NCBI GenBank assembly: GCA_934281565.1
Contig: CAKQXI010000064.1
Span: 1 to 11,554 of the forward strand
DNA from: an uncultured Prevotella sp.
Lineage (GTDB): Bacteria > Bacteroidota > Bacteroidia > Bacteroidales > Bacteroidaceae
DNA length: 11,554 bases
Direction of reading: 5' to 3'
Made by a program: the position numbers and the translations under genes. Below the pieces are notes generated by a model. It saw only the letters and a program-made list of their open reading frames with translations. It was not told where the DNA came from and made no database searches. Below, piece after piece: positions 6,367 through 11,530 of the stretch (positions are counted from its first letter, which is position 1; every line of letters starts with the position of its first letter).

Positions 6367-7752
6367 ATGAAGACAATTTGTTTATATTTCGAGATACATC
6401 AGATTACCCATCTGAAACGCTACCGTTTCTTTGACATCGGTACCGACCATTATTACTATGATGATTATGAGAATGAGCGTACCATCAATTATATAGCCGA
6501 GCATTCTTATATGCCAGCGTTGAATGCCTTGCTGGAAATGATTAACAACAGCAACAAGTATTTCAAGGTAGCTTTTTCTCTTTCAGGCGTAGGCATTGAG
6601 CAACTGGAGCTCCATGCTCCGCAGGTATTGGAGAAGTTGCAGGAATTGAATAATACAGGGTGCGTAGAGTTCTTGGCTGAACCTTATTCCCATGGCTTGT
6701 CTTCTCTTGTCAATGAAGATACTTTTGCCTCGGAGGTAAAACGTCAGTGCAAGAAGATAGAGGAATATTTCGGACAGAAGCCAAAGGTATTGCGTAATTC
6801 TTCTCTGATTTATAGTGATGATATTGGTTTGCAAGTATCACAGATGGGCTTTGAGGGAATGCTTACCGAGGGAGCCAAGCACGTGTTGGGCTGGAAGTCT
6901 CCACATTATGTATATCACTGTGCGTTAGCTCCAAACCTGAAACTTCTGTTGCGTGATATTCGTCTCAGCGATGATATATCTCTGCGTTTCAACAACAGCA
7001 GTTGGGATGGTTATCCATTGTTTGCCGATAATTATATCAACAACATAGCTTCGTTCCCAGAGGAAGAACAAGTCATCAATATTTTCATGGAGCTGTCGGC
7101 ATTGGGTATCGCCCAGCCATTGTCCAGCAATATCTTGGAATTTATCAAGGCTTTGCCTGCTTGTGCCCAGGCGAAAGGCATCACTTTCTCTACACCAATA
7201 GAAATCTGTAAGAAAATTCGCTCGGTAGGCGAGTTGAATGTGCCAGATACCTTGAGCTGGGTAGACGAGGAACGTGATGTCAGCTCATGGTTGGGTAATC
7301 CGATGCAGCGTGAGGCTTTCAATAAGTTGTATAGCGTAGCCGACCGTGTACGTATCGCCAACGACCCACGCATTAACCAAGATTGGGATTACTTGCAAGC
7401 AAGCAACAACTTCCGCTTTATGACCACTAAGCCGAGCAATGTGACGATTGACCGTGGTATCTACGCAAGTCCCTTTGATGCTTTTACCAACTACATGAAT
7501 ATCTTGGGCGACTTCCTTAACAGGGTGAATGACCTTTATCCAGAGGATGTGGACAATGAGCAATTGGAGAGTCTCTTGACAACCATCAAGAACCAAGATG
7601 AGGAAATCGAGATGAAAGACAAGGAGATAGTTCGTCTTCAGGCAAAAATAGAAAAGATAGAGAAGACTGCTGCCGATAAGTTGGCAAAGACGGAGAAGCC
7701 GACAGCCAAGCCAAAGGCACCAAGAAAGTCTACACCTAAGAAGAAAATATAA
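6367..7752 (+). CDS. GH57-fold alpha-amylase-like protein with altered catalytic motif
   Basis: A 461-residue protein. Residues 1 to about 390 follow GH57 order: YFEIHQ (7-12) for motif 1, GCVEFLAEPYSHG (98-110) for motif 2, GFEGMLTEGAKHVLG (161-175) with Glu168 at the nucleophile position, FMELSALGIAQ (240-250) for motif 4, and SWVDEERDVSSWLGN (297-311) for motif 5. GH57 enzymes cleave or transfer alpha-glucan chains. The usual motif 4, FMDYETFGEHQ-like with its acid/base Asp, is rewritten: Glu242 stands at the Asp position and the E-H pair is lost. Activity is therefore uncertain, although the family call is firm. The tail (about 397-461) is a coiled-coil segment followed by a Lys/Pro/Ala-rich basic end (residues 441-460). 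No signal peptide is seen. It is the third gene of the glycogen operon and could be an enzyme, branching factor or glycogen-binding partner. Confidence 0.88.
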   Translation: MKTICLYFEIHQITHLKRYRFFDIGTDHYYYDDYENERTINYIAEHSYMPALNALLEMINNSNKYFKVAFSLSGVGIEQLELHAPQVLEKLQELNNTGCVEFLAEPYSHGLSSLVNEDTFASEVKRQCKKIEEYFGQKPKVLRNSSLIYSDDIGLQVSQMGFEGMLTEGAKHVLGWKSPHYVYHCALAPNLKLLLRDIRLSDDISLRFNNSSWDGYPLFADNYINNIASFPEEEQVINIFMELSALGIAQPLSSNILEFIKALPACAQAKGITFSTPIEICKKIRSVGELNVPDTLSWVDEERDVSSWLGNPMQREAFNKLYSVADRVRIANDPRINQDWDYLQASNNFRFMTTKPSNVTIDRGIYASPFDAFTNYMNILGDFLNRVNDLYPEDVDNEQLESLLTTIKNQDEEIEMKDKEIVRLQAKIEKIEKTAADKLAKTEKPTAKPKAPRKSTPKKKI

Positions 7753-7799
7753 ATTGTCAGCGCACACAATGTTAAAAACGAAAAATAATGGCGAAAATA

Positions 7800-7831
7800 T
7801 TTGGAGGTTATCAGAATAAATCCTATATTTG
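7800..7831 (+). promoter_or_regulatory. Promoter of a short transcript downstream of the GH57 gene
   Basis: TTTG (7800-7803) and TATATTTG (7824-7831) are 20 bp apart, a full consensus match. The only thing between this promoter and the terminator at 7875-7911 is a second hairpin, so it would drive a very short RNA or a leader that ends at the terminator. Confidence 0.65.
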
Positions 7832-7836
7832 CCATA

Positions 7837-7911
7837 GATTTTTGATTTCGGCATTTTCCGAAATAAATTATACCGAGGTTGGTCGCTTCCCTTGCACCAA
7901 CCTCTTTTTTT
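7837..7911 (+). ncRNA. Candidate small RNA (about 75 nt)
   Basis: The predicted transcript runs from about 6 nt after the -7 element to the T-tract. It contains one hairpin, ATTTCGG (7845-7851) with CCGAAAT (7858-7864) and a 6-nt loop. An 10-nt single-stranded AT-rich linker follows, then the terminator hairpin. This promoter-hairpin-terminator layout is typical of bacterial trans-acting sRNAs. No convincing ORF is present; the frame crossing it (7788-7973) has no family resemblance. Alternatively, the region is simply the glycogen-operon terminator plus a fortuitous promoter, or an attenuated leader of the downstream sigma factor gene. I do not recognise a known RNA family. Confidence 0.5.
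7875..7911 (+). terminator. Intrinsic terminator between GH57 gene and sigma factor gene
   Basis: GAGGTTGGT (7875-7883) pairs perfectly with ACCAACCTC (7896-7904) across a 12-nt loop, and seven T follow (7905-7911). It ends the glycogen operon, 122 bp after the GH57 stop, and also any RNA started at 7837. Confidence 0.93.
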
Positions 7912-7921
7912 ATGTTAAATA

Positions 7922-7953
7922 TTTGGTTGTTAAGAATAAATGCCGTACCTTTG
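7922..7953 (+). promoter_or_regulatory. Promoter of the sigma factor gene
   Basis: TTTG (7922-7925) and TACCTTTG (7946-7953) are separated by 20 bp. Transcription should begin near 7959, leaving a leader of about 16 nt before ATG 7975. This placement excludes the longer reading frame that begins at 7879 inside the terminator hairpin. Confidence 0.78.
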
Positions 7954-7974
7954 TCGATATATTTACAGTATAGG

Positions 7975-8571
7975 ATGAAAAATCTAAAAGACATGACCGA
8001 TGAGGAGCTTGCCTTGTCTTACGTGGAAGGAAATAACCAAGCTTTCGATTTGTTGCTTGCTCGCAATGAAGTGAAGCTCTTTTCTTACATTATGCTTGTG
8101 GTACACAATGAGGACTTGGCAAATGACATCTTCCAGGAGACTTTCGTCAAGGTTATCACCAGGCTTCAAAAGCGACAGTATGTTGCCAATGGTAAGTTTG
8201 GTGCATGGTGTATGCGCATTGCCCACAATGTGATGATGGATAGGTATCGCAGTATCCGCCTCATGAATATCGTGGAACTTACGGCGAACAATGACCTTGC
8301 CAATCTTGGCTCAGGTTCTGTACTGTTGGGCAACACGGAAGACCATTTTGTAAAAAAGCAAGTACTCAAGGACGTGAGAAAAATGGTAGATATGTTGCCT
8401 TCTACCCAGCGAGAAGTTGTATATATGCGTTATTTCCAGCAACTCTCTTTCAAGGAAATAGCAGAACTAACCCATGTGAGCATCAATACGAGCTTGGGGC
8501 GTATGAGATACGCACTCCTTAACCTTAGAAGAATGGTTAGGAAGTACGATCTCTGTATGGAAATAGACTAA
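7975..8571 (+). CDS. RNA polymerase sigma factor, sigma-70 family, ECF-like
   Basis: A 198-residue sigma factor with only regions 2 and 4. Region 2 spans about 24-95, with NDIFQETFVKVI (50-61) as the core-binding helix and FGAWCMRIAHNVMMDRYRS (75-93) as the -10 recognition and melting segment. Region 4 spans about 130-188, with LPSTQREVVYMRYFQQLSF (141-159) and the helix-turn-helix around FKEIAELTHVSINTSLGRMR (159-178). It would direct RNA polymerase to a dedicated promoter set. No anti-sigma factor or membrane regulator gene lies next to it in the window: upstream is a terminator, downstream is rpe on the other strand. ATG 7975 is chosen because the promoter and terminator lie upstream of it. 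Its stop directly abuts the rpe stop. Confidence 0.92.
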   Translation: MKNLKDMTDEELALSYVEGNNQAFDLLLARNEVKLFSYIMLVVHNEDLANDIFQETFVKVITRLQKRQYVANGKFGAWCMRIAHNVMMDRYRSIRLMNIVELTANNDLANLGSGSVLLGNTEDHFVKKQVLKDVRKMVDMLPSTQREVVYMRYFQQLSFKEIAELTHVSINTSLGRMRYALLNLRRMVRKYDLCMEID

Positions 8572-9237
8572 TTAGCCACCTGTTTGTCCCAGTTCTTTCA
8601 GCTCATGGATTGTTGTATATGGGTCGGCGCTCTTGAATACATAACTGCCACTGACCAATACATCAGCTCCAGCCTTTACCAAGCGTGGTGCAGTCTCAGC
8701 TTGTACGCCGCCATCTACCTCTATGAGGGCATTCGAGCCACTATCCTTGATAAGTTTGCGGAGTTGCCCAACTTTCTTGATGGTATTCTCTATAAATTTC
8801 TGACCAGCGAAACCGGGGTTTACGCTCATCAGTAGAACCATGTCAACATCATTGATAATATCTTCCAATACACAAACAGGAGTAGCAGGATTAAGAGTGA
8901 TGCCCGCTTTCATGCCAGCAGTGTGTATCTGTTGGATTGTACGATGCAAGTGAAGGCAAGCCTCGTAGTGTACGTTCATCATCATAACGCCTATCTTGGC
9001 GGTTTGCTCAATATAACGCTCAGGGCGTTCAATCATGAAATGCACATCCAGGGGCTTGGTGCAAGCCTTGCTTACAGCCTCGAGAACAGGGAAGCCAAAA
9101 GAAATGTTAGGGACGAATACACCGTCCATCACATCCATGTGCAGCCAATCGGCTTCGCTTTTGTTAATCATCTCAATATCGCTCTTTAAGTCGATAAAAT
9201 TGGCAGATAGTAATGATGGTGATATTAAAGTTTTCAT
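8572..9237 (-). CDS. rpe: Ribulose-phosphate 3-epimerase
   Basis: A 221-residue TIM-barrel enzyme that interconverts D-ribulose 5-phosphate and D-xylulose 5-phosphate in the pentose phosphate pathway. Signature elements are ISPSLLSANF (5-14), LHMDVMDGVFVPN (32-44, with metal ligands H33 and D35), LDVHFMI (63-69, H66), MSVNPGFAGQKF (137-148), EVDGGV (173-178, catalytic D175) and VSGSYVF (195-201), the phosphate site. The start at 9237 gives MKTLISPSLLSANF, the normal N-terminus, and lies 10 bp after a small upstream ORF. A longer frame to 9294 would add 19 residues that overlap that ORF and lack family support. There is no Shine-Dalgarno and no clear promoter nearby, so it may be translated from the small ORF's transcript. 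Its stop directly adjoins the convergent sigma gene's stop, with no terminator between. Confidence 0.96.
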   Translation of the reverse strand: MKTLISPSLLSANFIDLKSDIEMINKSEADWLHMDVMDGVFVPNISFGFPVLEAVSKACTKPLDVHFMIERPERYIEQTAKIGVMMMNVHYEACLHLHRTIQQIHTAGMKAGITLNPATPVCVLEDIINDVDMVLLMSVNPGFAGQKFIENTIKKVGQLRKLIKDSGSNALIEVDGGVQAETAPRLVKAGADVLVSGSYVFKSADPYTTIHELKELGQTGG

Positions 9238-9247
9238 GTTTGTAATG

Positions 9248-9379
9248 TTAGTTAAGACAGAATACCTCATTTGTTCCATTAATTTTGATGACACGATAGG
9301 TATGGGCTATCTGCTTGATCAAGTTGATAGTCTGCTTTGATGGTCTCATCACCTCCTCGGATATGAACAAATGTTTCAT
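9248..9379 (-). CDS. Small ORF immediately upstream of rpe (43 codons, unknown function)
   Basis: The frame from ATG 9379 to TAA 9250-9248 encodes 43 residues. They begin MKHLFISEEVMRPSKQT, have a middle NLIKQIAHTYRVIKI and end NEVFCLN. The stop is 10 bp before the rpe start, the usual spacing for translational coupling. An in-frame ATG at 9349 would give a 33-residue form starting MRPSKQT. Just before it is GAGGAGGTG (9358-9350), a strong anti-SD match, but only 2 nt from that ATG, which is closer than usual. The product is basic, with an amphipathic helix followed by a probable strand; there is no signal peptide or membrane segment. I do not recognise the family. It could be a real small protein co-expressed with rpe or a leader ORF regulating it. 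Confidence 0.5.
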   Translation of the reverse strand: MKHLFISEEVMRPSKQTINLIKQIAHTYRVIKINGTNEVFCLN

Positions 9380-9527
9380 AGGTAAGCCTGTTTTATATGT
9401 TTAATATATTCTATTATTGTTATAACGGAGGGGTGGCGGCTTTATTATATTTTCCTGTTTCTTTTTTTCGCAAGTGATTTTATAAGTAAAGAGTGTTTTG
9501 GGGAAAGTTAGAGGGAAAGTTAGAGGG
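9380..9527. other. Intergenic stretch without recognised gene
   Basis: AT-rich DNA with no ORF of note. No TAnnTTTG element on the minus strand was found that would serve the small ORF/rpe unit, so their promoter remains unidentified. From about 9505 the sequence passes into short GAGGGAA/TTAAGAGAAG repeat units that lead into the larger repeat element. Confidence 0.6.
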
Positions 9528-9737
9528 AATTTAAGAGAAGTTTAAGGAAGTTTAGAGGGAATTTAAGAGAAGTTAAGGGAAGTTATCACTCCCTTTCGGT
9601 CGTTCGGGAAGTTAAGGGACAACGGCTTTAGGAGTGAAGAACGAAGAGTGAAGAATGAGAGAGGACAGTCCTTAAAGACTGTTGTCCCTTAACTTCTCTT
9701 AAATTCCCTCTAAACTTCCTTAAACTTCTCTTAAATT
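9528..9737. repeat. Left repeat element with 53-bp perfect inverted arms
   Basis: Positions 9528-9580 and 9685-9737 are perfect reverse complements (53 bp), built of TTAAGAGAAG and TTTAGAGGGAA units. The 104-bp centre carries a second nested pairing, AAGGGACAAC with GTTGTCCCTT (9614-9623 / 9681-9690), and CAGTC...GACTG around 9666-9681. It also contains the 25-bp unit (9632-9656) seen at 6282-6306. The part 9565-9713 recurs inverted on the far side of the trp leader. No transposase or ORF is present, so it is a non-coding dispersed element, possibly moved in trans. Related degenerate units continue to about 9787. Confidence 0.85.
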
Positions 9738-9886
9738 CTCAAAATTAACTTCCCTCTAACTCCTCTTAAATTCTCAAAATTAACTTCTATCACTATATAT
9801 AATAAGGTGTAAGTCTGTCAGAACAGTGAAAGTAGTTAGCGAAACAGACAATTTTCCATTAAATTATTAAAAATGTAGGCAAAAAG

Positions 9887-9917
9887 TTTGCAGTTTAGAA
9901 GAAAAAGTGTACTTTTG
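9887..9917 (+). promoter_or_regulatory. Promoter of the trp leader
   Basis: TTTG (9887-9890) and TACTTTTG (9910-9917) are separated by 19 bp, a full match to the Bacteroidetes consensus. Transcription should start near 9923, about 33 nt before the leader peptide ATG. This is the only good promoter found upstream of trpD. An inverted GTCTGT/ACAGAC pair (9813-9818, 9844-9849) lies upstream, with no assigned role. Confidence 0.8.
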
Positions 9918-9955
9918 CAAGTGAATAATAAAATAACAATTAAAACAATAATAAG

Positions 9956-10015
9956 ATGACAACATTTGTATCTACAGCATGGTGGTGGCGTATCTCAAGA
10001 TCTAAAAAGTCGTGA
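9956..10015 (+). CDS. trpL: Trp-rich leader peptide of a trp attenuator
   Basis: The ATG at 9956 opens a 19-codon frame, MTTFVSTAWWWRISRSKKS, ending in TGA at 10013-10015. Three consecutive TGG codons (9980-9988) form the tryptophan-sensing run. Ribosomes would stall there when charged tRNA-Trp is scarce. The frame lies 39 bp after a consensus promoter and is followed by competing hairpins and a strong terminator ahead of trpD, which is exactly the context of a ribosome-mediated attenuator. The stop codon falls inside the predicted antiterminator 5' strand, so a ribosome that finishes the peptide masks it. The peptide itself probably has no other function. The leader start has an AT-rich upstream region without Shine-Dalgarno. 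Confidence 0.9.
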   Translation: MTTFVSTAWWWRISRSKKS

Positions 10016-10085
10016 GTCGATGAGCCGTGTGGATATGAATCCAGAGATATGTAAAAGGCCTGCCGTTCTTACGACAGGCCTTTTT
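9989..10085 (+). promoter_or_regulatory. Trp attenuator: competing RNA hairpins
   Basis: Four pairings can be drawn by eye. (a) CGTATCTC (9989-9996), just after the Trp codons, with GAGATATG (10044-10051), 8 bp with one G-U. (b) The antiterminator GTCGTGAG (10009-10016, containing the stop codon) with CTTACGAC (10068-10075), 8 bp with one G-U. (c) A small hairpin TGGAT/ATCCA (10030-10043) inside the antiterminator loop. (d) The terminator at 10053-10084. Pairings (b) and (d) are mutually exclusive. A ribosome stalled on TGG blocks (a) and leaves (b) free; a ribosome at the stop blocks (b) and lets (d) form. Fold energies were not computed. Confidence 0.8.
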
Positions 10086-10086
10086 C
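10053..10086 (+). terminator. Attenuator terminator upstream of trpD
   Basis: AAAAGGCCTG (10053-10062) pairs perfectly with CAGGCCTTTT (10075-10084), with two further inner C-G pairs around a short loop. The U-tract is TTTTTC. It ends the leader transcript when tryptophan is plentiful. Confidence 0.92.
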
Positions 10087-10146
10087 TTTATCATCAAATT
10101 AAGGGATTTAAATTTAAGTGAAGTTGTTTTGAGAATTTAAGAGAAG

Positions 10147-10330
10147 TTAGAGGGAATTTAAGAGAAGTTAAGGGACAACAGTCTTTAAGGACTGTCCTCT
10201 CTCATTCTTCACTCTTCATTCTTCACTCTTCGTTCTTCACTCCTAAAGCCGTTGTCCCTTAACTTCCCGAACGACTGAAAGGAGTGATAACTTCTCTTAA
10301 CTTCTAACGACCGTAGGGAGTGATAACTTC
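10147..10330. repeat. Right repeat element, inverted copy of the left one
   Basis: 10147-10305 is the reverse complement of 9565-9713, apart from one extra 14-bp unit, one C/T change, a 1-bp deletion and a few end differences. A perfect stretch of about 71 bp is followed by one of about 43 bp. At its right end the motif GGAGTGATAACTTC occurs twice in tandem context (10281-10294 and 10317-10330); the inverted version is at 9581-9593. The element fills the gap between the attenuator terminator and trpD. A trpD transcript would carry it as a structured leader of over 150 nt. Confidence 0.88.
10204..10242. repeat. 14-bp tandem repeat inside the right element
   Basis: ATTCTTCACTCTTC occurs at 10204-10217 and again at 10218-10231, followed by a partial unit GTTCTTCACTC (10232-10242). 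The left element has one full unit plus the partial one. The difference points to slippage at a variable-number site. Confidence 0.85.
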
Positions 10331-10354
10331 CGTAAATACGAAACTAAAAAATAT

Positions 10355-10360
10355 AGGAGA
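10355..10360 (+). promoter_or_regulatory. Shine-Dalgarno before trpD
   Basis: AGGAGA lies 5 bp before ATG 10366 and 8 bp before the next ATG at 10369. Either Met could be the start. The second has the more usual spacing. Confidence 0.7.
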
Positions 10361-10365
10361 CATTT

Positions 10366-11373
10366 ATGATGGAAATGAAAGACATCTTGAACAGAATGTT
10401 GAACCACGAGGAACTATCTCGTGAGGAAACCAAGGAGATAATAGTGGGTATCACTAAGAGTGAGTTTCCTGAGGAGCAGATTACGGCATTGCTCACAGGC
10501 TTGCAGATGAGGGGAGTGACAGTAGACGAACTGTTGGGCTTCCGTGATGGAATTCTTGCCACAGGCGTTCCTGCCATTCTTGATTGTGACCGTTATATTG
10601 ATGTCGTGGGAACAGGTGGAGACCGTAAGAATACATTCAATATCTCCACTACCTCTTGTTTTGTTATTGCTGGTGCTGGTTATAAAGTTGCCAAGCATGG
10701 CAACTTTGCTGCGACTTCAGTCAGTGGTGCTTCTAATGTCATCAAGAATCATGGAGTGCAGTTTACCGACGATATAGATAAGTTGAACCGCTCGCTTGAT
10801 GAGGCTGGCATCGTTTATCTCCATGCCCAGTTGTTTGCCAAGGCGATGAAGTTTGTCGGCCCTATCCGCAAGGCATTGCAGTTCCCGACGGTATTCAATC
10901 TCTTGGGGCCATTGGTTAATCCAAGCCAACCTAAATGTCAGTTGCTCGGTGTAGCCAACCTTGACCAAATGCGCCTTTACAATCAGGTATATCAGAAGAT
11001 AGGGATTGACTATGGTATTGTGAACAGCATCGATGGTTATGATGAGATTTCCTTGACTGGTGATTTCAAGGTGACTACCAATGATTATGAGAAAATATTC
11101 AAGCCCCAAGACTTAGGCTTTGATATTGCCAAGCCTGAGGAAATAAAGGGTGGTGCCACGGAGGAAGAAGCTAAGGAGATATTCGATGCTGTGCTTGAGA
11201 ACCGTGCATTGCCTGCCCAAAAGAACATAGTTCTTGCCAATGCTGCCTTTGGAATTCAGGTGATGGAAAAGGGAAAGAAGAACATTGAGGAATGTGTGGA
11301 GATTGCCAGGGAGAGCATTGATAGTGGCAAGGCTCTCGCTACATTCAAGAAATTCGCAGAATTAAACAGTTAA
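10366..11373 (+). CDS. trpD: Anthranilate phosphoribosyltransferase
   Basis: TrpD joins anthranilate and PRPP to give phosphoribosylanthranilate, the second step of tryptophan synthesis from chorismate. The 335-residue length is normal. Motifs are VVGTGGDRKNTFNIST (80-95; GTGGD binds PRPP), VAKHGNFAATSVSGASNV (108-125, with KHGN at 110-113), FNLLGPLVNP (177-186) and DGYDE (223-227, the metal-binding Asp-Glu pair). The N-terminal all-helical domain (about 1-70) contains LLTGLQMRG. The frame opens with MMEM, so the start could be 10366 or 10369. The gene lies 280 bp after the trp attenuator terminator with only repeat DNA between, and is presumably controlled by it. In Bacteroides-type trp operons trpB, trpE and trpG usually precede trpD (from memory); here they do not. 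The next gene is outside the window. Confidence 0.97.
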   Translation: MMEMKDILNRMLNHEELSREETKEIIVGITKSEFPEEQITALLTGLQMRGVTVDELLGFRDGILATGVPAILDCDRYIDVVGTGGDRKNTFNISTTSCFVIAGAGYKVAKHGNFAATSVSGASNVIKNHGVQFTDDIDKLNRSLDEAGIVYLHAQLFAKAMKFVGPIRKALQFPTVFNLLGPLVNPSQPKCQLLGVANLDQMRLYNQVYQKIGIDYGIVNSIDGYDEISLTGDFKVTTNDYEKIFKPQDLGFDIAKPEEIKGGATEEEAKEIFDAVLENRALPAQKNIVLANAAFGIQVMEKGKKNIEECVEIARESIDSGKALATFKKFAELNS

Positions 11374-11530
11374 GAGTTAATAGTAGTTGATAGTTAATAG
11401 TTTATAGTTAACAGTTAATAGTTTATAGTTAATAGCGGCTTCGCCGTTTAGCAAGACTGTAATAGTTGATAGTTAACAGTTTATAGTTAATAGGGCGCAA
11501 GCCTAATTTAACATTTAACACTTAACATTT
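11374..11530 (+). repeat. AT-rich intergenic repeat after trpD
   Basis: Overlapping GTTAATAG, GTTTATAG and GTTGATAG units run through 11374-11490. They contain a small hairpin CGGC-TTC-GCCG (about 11435-11445), the same arrangement as the repeat after miaA, and a GGC-GCAA-GCC hairpin with a GNRA-type loop (11494-11503). ATTTAACA/CTTAACA units follow to about 11535. There is no T-tract terminator, no promoter and no start of a further ORF in the last 180 bp. Confidence 0.8.

Noticed and set aside
7788..7973. 61-residue ORF covering the candidate small RNA
   Set aside because: It runs through the promoter, both hairpins and the T-tract, has no recognisable family features and no initiation signal.
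7879..7974. Upstream extension of the sigma factor to an ATG at 7879
   Set aside because: This ATG lies inside the terminator hairpin and upstream of the sigma promoter; the added residues have no sigma similarity.
9238..9294. Longer rpe start at 9294
   Set aside because: It adds 19 residues before the conserved MKTLISPSLLSANF start and overlaps the small upstream ORF in another frame.
9505..9790. Repeated TTAAGAGAAG/GAGGGAA units considered as a CRISPR array
   Set aside because: Units are irregular, directly adjoining and inverted, without unique spacers or cas genes.
9813..9849. GTCTGT/ACAGAC inverted pair upstream of the trp promoter as an operator or terminator
   Set aside because: Short arms with a 25-nt gap and no T-tract; could be chance. 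Mentioned only as a possible site.
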